DNA of 64,000 nt from Priestia abyssalis (GCF_002019595.1 NZ_KV917369.1:3674624-3738623), one strand, 5' to 3'; counted from the first letter of the stretch, positions 48,904 through 58,586 are shown. A program made the numbers and translations. Notes: generated by a model from the letters alone, not told the origin.

Positions 48904-50277
48904 ATGAAAAGTCCTAATGCAACAGGCAATATTGAAATGACGCTGGAAGCTCTTTTAAAAATTCTTGATCATTCGTCAGATGAAATTTTTGTCCTCGACG
49001 GCGAGCAGCGAATTCTTTATGTGAACCAGGCATGTGAGCGCCATTACGGCTTGAAGCCGACTGATGTCATCGGCAAATACAATGTTGATTTGTTTGAAAA
49101 AGGCTATTGGAAACCGTCCATCGTGCCGGAAGTGTATAAAAGAAAAAAGCCTTGCTACATGAAGCAGCAGACTTATATCGGAGCTGAACTAATGACGTGC
49201 GCAATCCCCCTCTTAAATGACGAGGGTGAAATCGAACTCGTCGTGATCACATCAACTGAATCACAGACTTATCGAATGCTGAAAGCAAAGGAAACAAACG
49301 ATGAGTCAAAAACCACTCAAGAAGATGGGGAAACGGACCGGATTGTAACGAACAGCGGAAAAATCAACCGAATCTTGACGTTCTGCGAAAAAGTAGCGCC
49401 AACTGATTCAACGATTTTAATTCAAGGGGAATCTGGAACAGGAAAAGGGGTGCTTGCCCATTTCATCCACCGGATCAGCAAACGGAAAAGCGGCCCGTTC
49501 CTTACGATTAACTGTGCGGCCATTCCGGAAGAGCTGCTCGAATCTGAACTGTTCGGCTACTCAAAAGGGGCATTTACCGGAGCAAATAAAACTGGAAAAC
49601 CAGGATTGATTGAAGCAGCGGACGGCGGCACTGTTTTTCTGGATGAAATCGGAGAAATGCCGCTCGCTCTGCAGGCAAAGCTCTTACAAGTCATCCAGGA
49701 TAAACAGTTCATTCCTGTTGGAGGCAGTGAAATGAAAAAAGTGGATATCCGGATCGTTGCCGCAACGAACCAAGATTTAATTAAAATGGTCAATGACAAA
49801 CGCTTTCGGGAAGATTTATTCTACAGGCTGAATGTGATTGACATTCACCTGCCGCCGCTTCGTGAACGCAAAGAAGATATCATTCCGCTCACATATAACT
49901 TTTTGAATAAATTCAATCAAAAGTACCATGAAAACAAAGTCATCTCCGAAGAGTGCCTGAATATCTTAATCCATTATTCATGGCCGGGCAATGTTCGTCA
50001 GCTTGAGAATTTGATTGAACGATTAGTCGTCATTAGCGATTCCGTCATCCAAGTGGCCGACTTGCCGGATATCATCACCGATAATGTCGGACAAGTCACC
50101 CAGCTCGCACTCCCTACTTCACTTGATAAAGCAATTGACGAAACGAAGCGTATCTTAATCAGAAAATCTTACCAAACCTATAAATCATCCAGAAAAGTTG
50201 CACAAGATCTCGATATCAGCCAAACGAAGTCCTCCAAACTAATCCGGGAGTACTGTGAGGATTTAATGGATAACTAG
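48904..50277 (+). CDS. Sigma-54-dependent transcriptional activator (PAS, AAA+, HTH)
   Basis: A 457-residue enhancer-binding protein. Residues ~15-130 are a PAS domain (ILDHSSDEIFVLDGEQRILYVNQA). The AAA+ core has Walker A GESGTGKG, the sigma-54-contact loop ELFGYSKGAFTGA, Walker B GGTVFLDEIGE and an arginine-finger segment FREDLFYRLNV. The C-terminal helix-turn-helix is KVAQDLDISQTKSSKLI. Layout is RocR-like. I start at MKSPNAT, 7 nt after GAGAGGGT; the frame is open 19 codons further up. It is divergent from the carnitine operon and probably senses carnitine or a breakdown product through its PAS domain. Confidence 0.9.
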   Translation: MKSPNATGNIEMTLEALLKILDHSSDEIFVLDGEQRILYVNQACERHYGLKPTDVIGKYNVDLFEKGYWKPSIVPEVYKRKKPCYMKQQTYIGAELMTCAIPLLNDEGEIELVVITSTESQTYRMLKAKETNDESKTTQEDGETDRIVTNSGKINRILTFCEKVAPTDSTILIQGESGTGKGVLAHFIHRISKRKSGPFLTINCAAIPEELLESELFGYSKGAFTGANKTGKPGLIEAADGGTVFLDEIGEMPLALQAKLLQVIQDKQFIPVGGSEMKKVDIRIVAATNQDLIKMVNDKRFREDLFYRLNVIDIHLPPLRERKEDIIPLTYNFLNKFNQKYHENKVISEECLNILIHYSWPGNVRQLENLIERLVVISDSVIQVADLPDIITDNVGQVTQLALPTSLDKAIDETKRILIRKSYQTYKSSRKVAQDLDISQTKSSKLIREYCEDLMDN

Positions 50278-50286
50278 GACAATAGA

Positions 50287-50328
50287 GGATGAGCCAAAAG
50301 GGTAAAAAGCCACCCTTTTGACTCATCC
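50287..50328 (+). terminator. Hairpin after the activator gene
   Basis: GGATGAG-CAAAAGGGT pairs with ACCCTTTTG-CTCATCC around a short loop, 10 nt past the stop codon. The T tract is weak but stem length is large. Confidence 0.7.
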
Positions 50329-50431
50329 TTCTGAAAGGTCCCGTTATACAAATCCAGCAAAACCAAGGATTTCTATACAGATAAATACAATTTAAGTTTT
50401 TAACATTACCTTGGCCGTGATTCCTCTATTT

Positions 50432-50471
50432 TAAAAAGGAACCATCTACCGCATCAACTGTAGATGGTTCC
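50432..50471 (-). terminator. Terminator of the roc-type operon
   Basis: Read leftward, GGAACCATCTAC and GTAGATGGTTCC form a perfect 12-bp stem followed by TTTTT. It lies directly after the 50-residue small gene. Confidence 0.85.
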
Positions 50472-50477
50472 AAATGC

Positions 50478-50630
50478 TTATGCTTCCACTAAAGAATGAT
50501 CATTAAAGTAAATCACTTCGGTAAGGATTTTATAACCGCGAATGTCCTTGAAAGCGTCTTTTGCTTCTTTTTCAGTATCGAACTCAAACATTTGAATGTT
50601 GCTCTTTGAATGGACAGTGATGACCCACAC
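50478..50630 (-). CDS. Small conserved-looking protein (50 aa)
   Basis: A leftward frame with GTG start 9 nt after GGAGG. Read with Met for the GTG start, the product begins MWVITVHSKSNIQMFEFDT and continues EKEAKDAFKDI, RGYKILTEVIYF. The beta-alpha-beta pattern and clean ribosome site argue that it is real. It follows the glutamate dehydrogenase gene by 107 nt in the same direction and is ended by a strong terminator, so it is the last gene of the rocA-rocG unit. Function unknown; a small effector of glutamate metabolism is conceivable. Confidence 0.65.
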   Translation of the reverse strand: MWVITVHSKSNIQMFEFDTEKEAKDAFKDIRGYKILTEVIYFNDHSLVEA

Positions 50631-50737
50631 GAAAACATTCCTCCAAATAAAAAATTATTTTTTAACAGATTGATTGTTTCCCTTACACTTTATCCCGCTC
50701 TTGCAAACTATAAGATTCCACTGATGAAAATTTCGCT

Positions 50738-52030
50738 TTATACCCATCCGCGGAAACGGGAAGCTTCAGCAATTTTTCTTATTCCAACCATATAGGCCGC
50801 TAAGCGCATATCCACTTCATGGGCCTGTGAGGTTTGATAAATCGTTTCAAAGGAATCGACCATTACTTTTCGCAGTTTGTCAGCCACCTCTTCTTCTGAC
50901 CAATAATATCCCTGGTTGTTTTGAACCCATTCAAAGTAAGAAACCGTCACACCGCCTGCACTTGCCAGGATATCCGGCACAAGGAGGACTCCTCGTTCAT
51001 CTAAAATTTTGGTTGCTTCAAGGGTGGTTGGCCCATTTGCTGCCTCCACCACAATCGAAGCTTTGATATGATGGGCATTTTGCACCGTAATCTGGTTGGA
51101 AATAGCAGCCGGCACTAAAATGTCACATTCTTTTTCGAGTAATTCTTGATTCGATATGACATTCGTAAATAAATTCGTGACGGTGCCGAAACTATCGCGT
51201 TTATCAAGTAAATAATCGATATCAAGCCCTTCCGGATCATAAAGGGCACCATGTGCATCTGAAATCCCGATCACTTTCGCTCCTGCATCATGCATGAATT
51301 TTGCTAAAAAGCTTCCCGCATTCCCAAAACCTTGAACGATGATGCGGGCCCCTTGTAAGTCAATGCCTTTTTTCTTTACCGCTTCTTCAATGCAAATGGT
51401 AACACCTCGTGCTGTCGCTGTTTCACGACCTTGCGAACCTCCTAAAACAAGCGGTTTACCCGTAATGAATCCAGGAGAATCGAATTCTCGAAGGCGGCTG
51501 TACTCATCCATCATCCACGCCATAATTTGAGAATTCGTATATACATCCGGTGCCGGAATATCTTTTGTAGGGCCCACAATTTGGCTGATGGCACGAACAT
51601 ACCCGCGGCTTAACCTTTCCAATTCTCCAAATGACATGTTCCTTGGGTCGCAAATAATGCCGCCTTTTCCCCCGCCATAAGGAAGATCGGCAATGCCGCA
51701 CTTTAAACTCATCCAAATGGACAAGGCTTTTACCTCTTCTTCATTCACTTCTGGATGGAAGCGGACGCCTCCTTTTGTAGGACCAACCGCATCGTTATGT
51801 TGGGAACGAAAACCGGTAAATATTTTGACTGAACCATCGTCCATTTTGACAGGTATGCGGACTGTCAGCATGCGAATCGGTTCTTTTAATAATTCAAACA
51901 ATTCATTTGAATACTCCAATTTTTCTAAAGCCTCTCTTATGACGGTTTGTGTAGAAAGGAATAAATTCAAGGACTCTTTTTCTTGTTGCTGTTCTTCGGA
52001 TAATTGCTCTAAAACCTTTGTCGTAGACAT
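50738..52030 (-). CDS. rocG: NAD-dependent glutamate dehydrogenase (RocG/GudB type)
   Basis: A 430-residue enzyme almost throughout like Bacillus RocG/Gud[49 protein letters not shown] (catalytic Lys), the NAD-binding [16 protein letters not shown] and VEAANGPTT. It oxidises glutamate to 2-oxoglutarate and ammonium. Start: ATG of MSTTKV, 7 nt after GGGAGG; the frame extends five codons. Being 61 nt after rocA with no terminator, it is most likely the catabolic RocG of the arginine/proline route. GudB cannot be excluded by sequence alone. Confidence 0.88.
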   Translation of the reverse strand: MSTTKVLEQLSEEQQQEKESLNLFLSTQTVIREALEKLEYSNELFELLKEPIRMLTVRIPVKMDDGSVKIFTGFRSQHNDAVGPTKGGVRFHPEVNEEEVKALSIWMSLKCGIADLPYGGGKGGIICDPRNMSFGELERLSRGYVRAISQIVGPTKDIPAPDVYTNSQIMAWMMDEYSRLREFDSPGFITGKPLVLGGSQGRETATARGVTICIEEAVKKKGIDLQGARIIVQGFGNAGSFLAKFMHDAGAKVIGISDAHGALYDPEGLDIDYLLDKRDSFGTVTNLFTNVISNQELLEKECDILVPAAISNQITVQNAHHIKASIVVEAANGPTTLEATKILDERGVLLVPDILASAGGVTVSYFEWVQNNQGYYWSEEEVADKLRKVMVDSFETIYQTSQAHEVDMRLAAYMVGIRKIAEASRFRGWV

Positions 52031-52091
52031 GATATGGCCTCCCATAAATCGTTAAATTTCAACATATATTCCTTGTTGTCTTTCGTTGCAG

Positions 52092-53639
52092 TTAAAGTGT
52101 TTCAGATGTCGTTTTTGCTTGCATGTGAAGAAGCAAATAGTCAGGGCTGCCTGCTTTTGAATCTGTGCCGGACATGTTAAACCCTCCAAACGGCTGATAT
52201 CCGACGATGGCACCTGTGCATCCGCGGTTGAAGTAAAGATTTCCGACATGGAACTCTTCACGGGCACGTTCAATATGTTCACGATTATTAGAAAGTAATG
52301 CCCCTGTAAGACCGTACTCGGTATTGTTGGCAATATCCATCATATGATCAAAGTCGCGCGCTTTACAAAAAGCAACAACCGGGCCGAAAATTTCTTCCTG
52401 CATTAAACGGGCCTTTTCATCTACATCCGCAAAAATAGTAGGTTGAATAAAATATCCTTTGGAGTCATCCCCTTCACCGCCTGTCATTAGCTTACCCTCT
52501 TGTTTGCCGATTTCGATATAGCCCATAATCTTGTTATAAGCTCTTTCGTCAATAACAGGACCCATGTACGTATTCACATCTTCAGGATTGCCAAGCGTCA
52601 ATGTTTTCGTCAATGCTACTGCTCTTTCAAGCACTTCGTCATACACATCCTCATGGACAACCGCACGGGAACCAGCGGAACACTTCTGACCAGAGAAACC
52701 GAATGCAGAGTAAACGATCGATGAGACAGCTAAATCTAAATCTGCGTCCTTATCAACGACAACGGTATCTTTACCGCCCATTTCTGCAATGACACGCTTT
52801 AACCAAATTTGTCCCGGATTCACTTTTGATGCACGCTCATAGATGCGGCATCCTACTGCACGTGAACCTGTGAACGAGATAAAACGAGTTTTCGGATGAT
52901 CGACCAGATATTCACCAATTTCAGCACCGACTCCCTGAACATAGTTTAAAACACCTTCCGGAAGTCCTGCTTCCTCCATTAACTCCACAAACTTAGCCGC
53001 AATAACCGGTGTCGAATCCGCAGGTTTAAGAATGACAGTATTTCCAGAAACAATGGCCGCTACCGTTGTTCCAGCCATGATGGCTAACGGGAAGTTAAAT
53101 GGAGAAAGAATAATGCCTACTCCAAGCGGGATATAAGTATATGTGTTGATTTCCCCCTGCCGGCTGTTAACGGGAACACCTGGCGCTAACCTCACCATTT
53201 GATGAGCGTAGTACTCTAAAAAGTCAATCGCTTCAGCAGTATCTGCATCCGCTTCCTTCCATGGCTTGCCTGCTTCTTTTACAAGGTAGGCGGAAAATTC
53301 ATGCTTGCGGCGGCGAAGAATAGCAGCGGCACGGAACAAGATGTTTGCACGATGCTGCGGGTCCCATTTTTTCCAAGTTTCAAAGGCTCCTAAAGCTGAT
53401 TGCATTGCTTTTTCTGCTAACTCTTCATCAGCCATTGCAACTGTACCGACAATTTCTTCTTTATTAGCAGGATTAATCGACACACTCTTTTTATCAGTCG
53501 TAATGCGCTCTCCCCCGATAACAAGCGGATACTCTTTCCCAAGCTGTGAGTTGACATAGACTAAAGCTTCTTGAAATGCTTTTTGGCTTTCTTCTTTCAT
53601 AAAATCAGTAAATGGTTCATGAATGTATGGTAAAGACAT
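52092..53639 (-). CDS. rocA: 1-pyrroline-5-carboxylate dehydrogenase
   Basis: A 515-residue ALDH-superfamily enzyme of the RocA/PutC class: [43 protein letters not shown], catalytic Glu in [15 protein letters not shown] and nucleophile Cys in [16 protein letters not shown], ending [10 protein letters not shown]. It converts P5C/glutamate semialdehyde to glutamate in arginine and proline breakdown. AGGAGGT precedes ATG. A sigma-54 promoter lies 44 nt upstream, as for rocABC in Bacillus subtilis, which depends on SigL and RocR. Confidence 0.93.
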   Translation of the reverse strand: MSLPYIHEPFTDFMKEESQKAFQEALVYVNSQLGKEYPLVIGGERITTDKKSVSINPANKEEIVGTVAMADEELAEKAMQSALGAFETWKKWDPQHRANILFRAAAILRRRKHEFSAYLVKEAGKPWKEADADTAEAIDFLEYYAHQMVRLAPGVPVNSRQGEINTYTYIPLGVGIILSPFNFPLAIMAGTTVAAIVSGNTVILKPADSTPVIAAKFVELMEEAGLPEGVLNYVQGVGAEIGEYLVDHPKTRFISFTGSRAVGCRIYERASKVNPGQIWLKRVIAEMGGKDTVVVDKDADLDLAVSSIVYSAFGFSGQKCSAGSRAVVHEDVYDEVLERAVALTKTLTLGNPEDVNTYMGPVIDERAYNKIMGYIEIGKQEGKLMTGGEGDDSKGYFIQPTIFADVDEKARLMQEEIFGPVVAFCKARDFDHMMDIANNTEYGLTGALLSNNREHIERAREEFHVGNLYFNRGCTGAIVGYQPFGGFNMSGTDSKAGSPDYLLLHMQAKTTSETL

Positions 53640-53682
53640 TTGTATATACCTCCTGGAATATTTAAATCTTCACCAATTTACT

Positions 53683-53699
53683 ATGCAATTTCTATGCCA
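53683..53699 (-). promoter_or_regulatory. Sigma-54 (SigL) promoter of rocA-rocG
   Basis: On the minus strand TGGCAT-AGAAA-TTGCAT matches the -24/-12 consensus with a single base change. It sits ~45 nt before the rocA start. Confidence 0.85.
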
Positions 53700-53751
53700 A
53701 CGTTAACTTCTTGGAAAATCCGGGCTTTCTAGAGTTAAATTATTGATATTC

Positions 53752-53851
53752 GCCAATTTTTTTTGCTCTTTTATCAATTTCAAGCTTTATTTCATGCCAC
53801 AATATTTTGCACTATCTATTTTTCGATATATTTAAAGCAAATTTTTTTTGC
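53752..53851. promoter_or_regulatory. Candidate RocR-type upstream sites
   Basis: AATTTTTTTTGC occurs twice (53755-53766 and 53840-53851), the second inside the dyad-like GCAAATTTTTTTTGC, plus AATATTTTGCAC between them. They lie 55-150 bp upstream of the rocA -24 element, the usual position for enhancer sites. No activator other than the one at 48904 is in the window. The remaining spacer to rocF holds no gene. Confidence 0.4.
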
Positions 53852-54040
53852 ACAAAAGGATATATTCGATGAAATAAAGAGCAGTCCTATAAGTTTTAGA
53901 CCCATCACAAAAAGTGTTTTTTATACTAAATCTCCCAATTAATTGGAATTGTATAAATATTAAAAAAAATGTCGAGTTGAGTCATTTGCCCTTTTACCCT
54001 TAAACTAGGGAGAGAAAAAATGGATGGGGGAGATTTAATC

Positions 54041-54943
54041 ATGATAAAAGACATTTCAATTATCGGCATTCCAATGGACCTTGGTCAAACTAGAAGAGGG
54101 GTAGATATGGGGCCAAGCGCTATTCGATATGCGGGTGTAAGCGAAAGACTCGAAAACCTTGGTTACACAGTACATGACGAAGGAGACATAAAAGTCGAGA
54201 TTAGAGAAAGAGCGCAAACTGATACAGATACTAACTTGAAAAATTTAAAAGCCGTAGCAGACGCTACTGAAAAATTAAGCCAAAAAGTAGATGAAATCGT
54301 TCGCTTAAATCAATTTCCTTTAGTTCTAGGAGGAGATCACAGTGTCGCGATTGGAACATTAGCCGGTGCAGCAAAACACTCTGATAGTTTAGGAGTTATT
54401 TGGTATGACGCCCATGGTGATTTAAATACAGCCGAAACATCACCTTCCGGAAATATACATGGTATGCCTTTAGCTGTAAGCTTGGGAATCGGCCATCCTG
54501 CTCTAACCAATATTGGAGGCTATACTCCAAAAGTAAAACCCGAGAACATCGTCATTATTGGTGCCCGCTCCTTAGATGAAGGCGAGAAAGAATTGATCAA
54601 GGAAAAAGGTATTAAAGTATACACCATGCACGAAATTGACCGATTAGGTATGACGAAAGTAATGGAAGAAACGATTGCTTATTTGAAAGAGCGTACAGAT
54701 AGTGTACATTTATCGCTTGACTTAGATGGACTTGATCCAGATGATGCACCCGGAGTAGGGACACCTGTTGTGGGAGGTATTAGTTATCGGGAAAGCCACC
54801 TTGCTATGGAGATGCTTTTTGAAGCTAATATCATTACATCTGCAGAGTTTGTAGAGATCAATCCAATATTAGATGAGCGTAATAAAACAGCTAGTGTCGC
54901 TGTTGCCTTAATGAGTTCATTATTCGGGGACAAGCTGCTTTGA
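54041..54943 (+). CDS. rocF: Arginase
   Basis: A 300-residue ureohydrolase: GIPMDLGQTRRGVDMGPSAIRYA, LGGDHSVAIGT, WYDAHGDLNT (Mn ligands), SPSGNIHGMPLA and SLDLDGLDPDDAPGVGTPV (Mn ligands), ending with the arginase helix AVALMSSLFGDK. It splits arginine to ornithine and urea. I take the ATG of MIKDISI, with GGGGGAG upstream; another ATG seven codons earlier has no site. It is divergent from rocA-rocG; ornithine aminotransferase (rocD) is not in the window. Confidence 0.93.
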   Translation: MIKDISIIGIPMDLGQTRRGVDMGPSAIRYAGVSERLENLGYTVHDEGDIKVEIRERAQTDTDTNLKNLKAVADATEKLSQKVDEIVRLNQFPLVLGGDHSVAIGTLAGAAKHSDSLGVIWYDAHGDLNTAETSPSGNIHGMPLAVSLGIGHPALTNIGGYTPKVKPENIVIIGARSLDEGEKELIKEKGIKVYTMHEIDRLGMTKVMEETIAYLKERTDSVHLSLDLDGLDPDDAPGVGTPVVGGISYRESHLAMEMLFEANIITSAEFVEINPILDERNKTASVAVALMSSLFGDKLL

Positions 54944-54983
54944 TATGATTGACTTTTAACAAAGTGAATCAAGCGGATAAAAG

Positions 54984-55016
54984 TAGCCAAGTGCTTTTTT
55001 AAAAGCTTGGCTATTT
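54984..55016 (+). terminator. Terminator after arginase
   Basis: TAGCCAAG and CTTGGCTA pair around a T/A-rich loop, 40 nt past the stop codon. Confidence 0.65.
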
Positions 55017-55184
55017 ACCGCCTATCATCCAATTGGATAAGAAGCCGCCCTTCCCTTAAGCCATTAAATTCGAAGAAATTTAGCCTATGCATTTTGGCTC
55101 AGAAACTGCGTGATTGATTCATTGAATATGATCATTATGAGAGAATCATTCAAACCTCTACATCTTAGTTACCTTACAACAATG

Positions 55185-55198
55185 CGGAAGCGCTTTCA
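55185..55198 (+). promoter_or_regulatory. cre-like CcpA site
   Basis: CGGAAGCGCTTTCA matches TGNAANCGNTNNCA with one mismatch at the first base and is nearly palindromic. It lies ~210 nt upstream of the yjiH-like gene, before the structured element. Confidence 0.65.
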
Positions 55199-55239
55199 AA
55201 TTACAGGCGACGAAATAACACTAAGTTGTATAAAGTGAG

Positions 55240-55385
55240 ACTGCCATCAGTGGGGGTTTTCTTCATCCCCCACTGATGGTTAGCGAGACTTATCGGATCT
55301 TTAAGGGCCGTTATCTCCCACTTATCTTCTTGGCTTCGCTCGAATCTTGAAGTGGGAGTTTTACTGCCCGTTAAGGTGGGATAAA
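55240..55385 (+). ncRNA. Structured omega-RNA-like / IS200-IS605-end-like element, copy B
   Basis: A perfect hairpin CCATCAGTGGGGG...CCCCCACTGATGG (55244-55279) followed by TTAGCGAGA, then CTCCCACTT...AAGTGGGAG (55315-55358), then TTTTACTGCCCGTTAAGG-GTGGGATAA. It shares both ends with 8301-8513 but lacks that copy's GC-rich middle stems. No nuclease or transposase gene adjoins. It ends ~20 nt before the yjiH-like start, so it could also act as a leader of that gene. Confidence 0.45.
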
Positions 55386-55407
55386 TAATAAATTAGGAGG
55401 GATATAG

Positions 55408-56790
55408 ATGAGTGGATTATCTGTAAAGAAAGTAGAAAAGGAACAAGCTCAGACATATTCATTGGCTGACTATTTAAGATTCATCATTCCATCTCTAATC
55501 GGAGTATTAATTTTTATGATTCCTGTTCCATACGAAAACGGGACAACCGTTCCTGTTGCCATAATGGCGCAAGGATTAGGCGGGGTTTTAGAAAAATACA
55601 TACCTGCTGTTGCGATTGTCATCATGGGAATTACCTTTTTAGGGAGCAGCTTAATCAAGCTCGTGAAACCAGCATTTCTAGTAAACTCCCGTTTTTGGTC
55701 TAATTTATTTAATGTAAGTACTCCATTTTTCTTAGCCCGCGCCATCGGTTTTGTATTTGCCATAATGGCTTTCTTTCAAGTAGGGCCGGAAGCCATTTGG
55801 TCAGAAAATACGGGCGGTTTTTTGTTAACAGGATTGATTCCCGTTTTATTAACGACGTTTTTGTTTGCAGGGTTGCTTTTGCCCCTTCTTCTTGACTTTG
55901 GACTGCTCGACCTATGCGGTTCATTATTTGCAAAAATTATGAGGCCGATCTTTACATTGCCGGGACGTTCATCTATGGACTGCCTTGCTTCATGGATTGG
56001 TGATGGTACCATTGGTGTGTTCCTTACGAATAAGCAGTATGAAGATGGTTATTACACGGAACGGGAAGCCGCTGTCATTAGTACTACCTTTTCGGTCGTT
56101 TCTATTACTTTTTCGCTTGTTGTCATTACTGAGCTAGGACTGGAGCATATGTTTTTACCATATTATCTTACCGTTGCAGGTGCAGGAATCGTATTGGCGA
56201 TTGTAATGCCTCGCATTCCTCCACTCTCTAGAAAGAAAGACACGTATTGCAAGGAAATTGACATGGAAAAGGAAACCAGCATCCCTGCAAATACTACACC
56301 GTTTAAATGGGGCGTAGTAAAAGCTGTTGAACAAGCACAGAAAAATAGTCATGCAGCCTCTGTTATAAAGGGAGGAATCCAAAATGTTATCGATATGTGG
56401 CTCGGGGTCATTCCTGTCGTCATGGCCATCGGTACCCTCTCTTTAGTAGTAGCTGAGTATACACCGTTCTTCGAATGGATTGGAGCACCATTTGTTCCGT
56501 TACTGACTTTAATGCAAATACCAGAAGCTTCAGAGGCTTCCGTATCCATCTTGGTCGGATTTGCGGACATGTTTCTTCCTGCCATCTTAAGCAGCGGGAT
56601 TGAAAGCGAAATGACACGTTTCGTTATCGGGTGTTTATCCGTATCCCAATTGATTTATATGTCAGAAGTTGGCGGCTTGATACTAGGTTCTAAGCTTCCA
56701 ATTAGTTTTAAAGATTTGGTGCTGGTCTTCTTGATTCGCACATTAATTGCTCTTCCTATCATTGTAATTGTGGCTCACTTTATTTTTTGA
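55408..56790 (+). CDS. YjiH-type nucleoside-recognition (gate) domain membrane protein
   Basis: A 460-residue protein with about 10-11 hydrophobic helices, e.g. YLRFIIPSLIGVLIFMIPVPY, LIPVLLTTFLFAGLLLPLLLDFG, IGVFLTNKQYEDGYYTEREAAVISTTFSVVSITFSLVV, a gate-domain hallmark, and MWLGVIPVVMAIGTLSLVVAEYTP. It belongs to the YjiH branch of the nucleoside-recognition family; substrates are not firmly known. Location next to arginase suggests movement of arginine, ornithine or a related compound. TTAGGAGGG precedes ATG. A cre-like site and a structured element lie upstream. Confidence 0.75.
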   Translation: MSGLSVKKVEKEQAQTYSLADYLRFIIPSLIGVLIFMIPVPYENGTTVPVAIMAQGLGGVLEKYIPAVAIVIMGITFLGSSLIKLVKPAFLVNSRFWSNLFNVSTPFFLARAIGFVFAIMAFFQVGPEAIWSENTGGFLLTGLIPVLLTTFLFAGLLLPLLLDFGLLDLCGSLFAKIMRPIFTLPGRSSMDCLASWIGDGTIGVFLTNKQYEDGYYTEREAAVISTTFSVVSITFSLVVITELGLEHMFLPYYLTVAGAGIVLAIVMPRIPPLSRKKDTYCKEIDMEKETSIPANTTPFKWGVVKAVEQAQKNSHAASVIKGGIQNVIDMWLGVIPVVMAIGTLSLVVAEYTPFFEWIGAPFVPLLTLMQIPEASEASVSILVGFADMFLPAILSSGIESEMTRFVIGCLSVSQLIYMSEVGGLILGSKLPISFKDLVLVFLIRTLIALPIIVIVAHFIF

Positions 56791-56821
56791 TTGGTTCACA
56801 TGACAGGTTTAGGCTCTACAA

Positions 56822-56872
56822 CAAGAGGGGCCAAAAGGATTTCTTTATTTCCTTTTGACCCCTCTTGCTATT
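56822..56872. terminator. Convergent terminator
   Basis: CAAGAGGGG-CAAAAGGA pairs with TCCTTTTG-CCCCTCTTG around a short loop, 30 nt after the yjiH-like stop and immediately before the end of the leftward pseudogene. Confidence 0.85.
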
Positions 56873-56873
56873 T

Positions 56874-57208
56874 TTATCCTTTCACAAATACTGTTTTAAT
56901 ATTGGTGAAAAATTCGATTGCTGCTTGACCTTGTTCATGTGAAAGAGAACTAGACTTTTTCATGCCGCCATATAAAAGCACTGCGCCTTCCGCTCTTCCT
57001 TTTTCAATATAATCCAATACCCTATTTAATTGGCCTTCACTCGCACATGGTCCCATCCAAGTGTCACTATTTAACCCTTGGCCTACTTTTATCTCTTTTA
57101 CTTTAGCTAGCAGCTTTTCTTTAAATACATCATAAACAGAGCTTTGAATGATAACGTCAAACCCAAAACTCCAGGTTGCTCTATGTACTTTATCGTATAG
57201 ACTTTGCT
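56874..57208 (-). pseudogene. Aldehyde dehydrogenase remnant
   Basis: A start-less frame reads HRATWSFGFDVIIQSS, VYDVFKEKLLAKVKEIKVGQG, NSDTWMGPCASEGQLNRVLDY, ELLYGG-like AVLLYGG and then, after an internal deletion, the usual C terminus AIEFFTNIKTVFVKG. This corresponds to the last third of an ALDH of the ketoglutaric-semialdehyde type (normally ~480 residues), with the NAD-binding and catalytic regions missing. Confidence 0.8.
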
Positions 57209-57239
57209 AGTTCAAAAACCCGACTTTTTTATACAGCTT

Positions 57240-57900
57240 TCAGACTTCCTGAGAAGCCGAACATGTTGATTCATCAAGAGTGTCCGAAAAAAGGACCAAA
57301 TTGAAACTCCTTAAGCGCCAAGGGGTTTCAATTTGGTCCATCTTATACCTGTAGAGCGAACTCTTTTTTATCTCCCAATCCGGATAAAGATCGGTTCGAC
57401 GATCACGCCATGTGGTGACAGAACCACTTTCACGAACCTGATACAATAGCTCTAGATCCAAATCAGCCGTTACAATCATATGTTGATTGATTTCCCCTTC
57501 TACTAGAACACCGCTGGGAGGGAATGGAACATCGTTTGGTGTAATCACCGCTGCCTGTCCAAAATTGCCCCGCATAAAGTCAACTGTAGGAAGAGAACCA
57601 ACTGTACCGGTAGTGACAACATAAACTTGATTTTCTATTGCCCTCGCGTGGCTAGTGTAGCGGACACGATGGAACCCATGACGGTCATCGGTACAAGACG
57701 GACAGAAAATGATACCAGCCCCCTTCGCCTTCGCCATTCGGACAATTTCCGGGAATATGATAAAATCTGCTCCAAATTCTTCAGTTGTTCTCATATAATG
57801 TTCCACTTGTTTGGCAAATTCGTCAAAGGATTGTATCGTACGCAGCTGATATTGACTCTTAGCTTCATAGTCTTCCCCTTTCTTCTCTTCCCCTATGAAT
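57240..57900 (-). pseudogene. Truncated carbon-nitrogen hydrolase (YhcX-like)
   Basis: The open stretch reads QYQLRTIQSFDEFAKQVEHY, GADFIIFPE, then directly IVRMAKAKGAGIIFCPSC, TDDRHGFHRVRYTSHARAIENQ and a normal C terminus with VTTWRDRRTDLYPDWEIKK. In nitrilase-superfamily enzymes a first FPE carries the catalytic Glu, and a second FPE follows the catalytic Cys ~110 residues later. Here the two appear fused, so the Lys and Cys region has been deleted. The N-terminal acetyltransferase half typical of YhcX (~510 residues) is also absent. A 188-residue frame from an internal Met remains but should be inactive. Confidence 0.7.
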
Positions 57901-57958
57901 AAAGATTAAGTTTTTAATTTAGCTAATCATTTCATGAGAGCAACCTTTTCTTATTGAA

Positions 57959-58243
57959 TTAATGCAGAATTGTTTTCGGCTGCTCTACTTGATTTTTATG
58001 TTTCATGAGTCTAATGCGAATATCCTCGATTTGAAGTCCCTCTTTTATTTTTTCAGCAATATCTATTATTAGCTCAATATCGAAAAAAGAGTATTTACGA
58101 ATCCCTGACCTTGTACGTTCTGGAAAAACAAGTTTTTTCTCTTCGTAATAGCGTACTTGCCTTTCAGATAAACCGGTTATTTCTGTTACTGCCCTTATAG
58201 TCATCACCTTTTTATACCGATAGAAAAGAGCATTTTCCGTCAC
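57959..58243 (-). CDS. MerR-family regulator, TnrA/GlnR-like
   Basis: A 94-residue protein with a MerR helix-turn-helix and wing: TIRAVTEITGLSERQVRYYEEKKLVFPERTRSGIRKYSF, followed by the helical DIELIIDIAEKIKEGLQIEDIRIRL. The R-Q-[VI]-R-Y-Y-E-x-K-L-x-x-P core is that of the nitrogen regulators TnrA and GlnR. The C-terminal tail is short, as in TnrA, which contacts glutamine synthetase. It starts with GTG after GGGAGTG. It is upstream of two decayed nitrogen/aldehyde genes. A general MerR assignment is firm; TnrA identity is not. Confidence 0.75.
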   Translation of the reverse strand: MTENALFYRYKKVMTIRAVTEITGLSERQVRYYEEKKLVFPERTRSGIRKYSFFDIELIIDIAEKIKEGLQIEDIRIRLMKHKNQVEQPKTILH

Positions 58244-58586
58244 TAATTTTCACTCCCATCCAAACAGATCTGAAATATATAACTTTCGGTGCTAGTGCAA
58301 AAATTTAAAGTTTTTTGCACTAGCATCATATTTTCGGACTATGTTATTCGCTCTATTTTGCTTTGTACGCCTTTTTCTACCAATTAAGCCTTTGTTTAAA
58401 CCCATCTTAAACAATATGTATACCCAATTTGATTTCGATGGATAAATGTTAAAGTCTCATCATTCATTAAAAATAATCTTAAGACCTGCCCGGTATAACC
58501 CAATAAATCTTTCAATTTTTCTCAGAAGACAATTTACTCTGAATCCGCAAAGTAAGTCTCATTGAAAGCTGGAGATAACACACTAT
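58244..58586. other. Intergenic region
   Basis: 343 nt between the MerR gene and pgi. No gene or clear signal recognised. Confidence 0.45.

Noticed and set aside
53850..54040. Sigma-54 promoter for arginase
   Set aside because: No GG-N10-GC pair was found on the plus strand in the spacer, so rocF probably uses another sigma factor.
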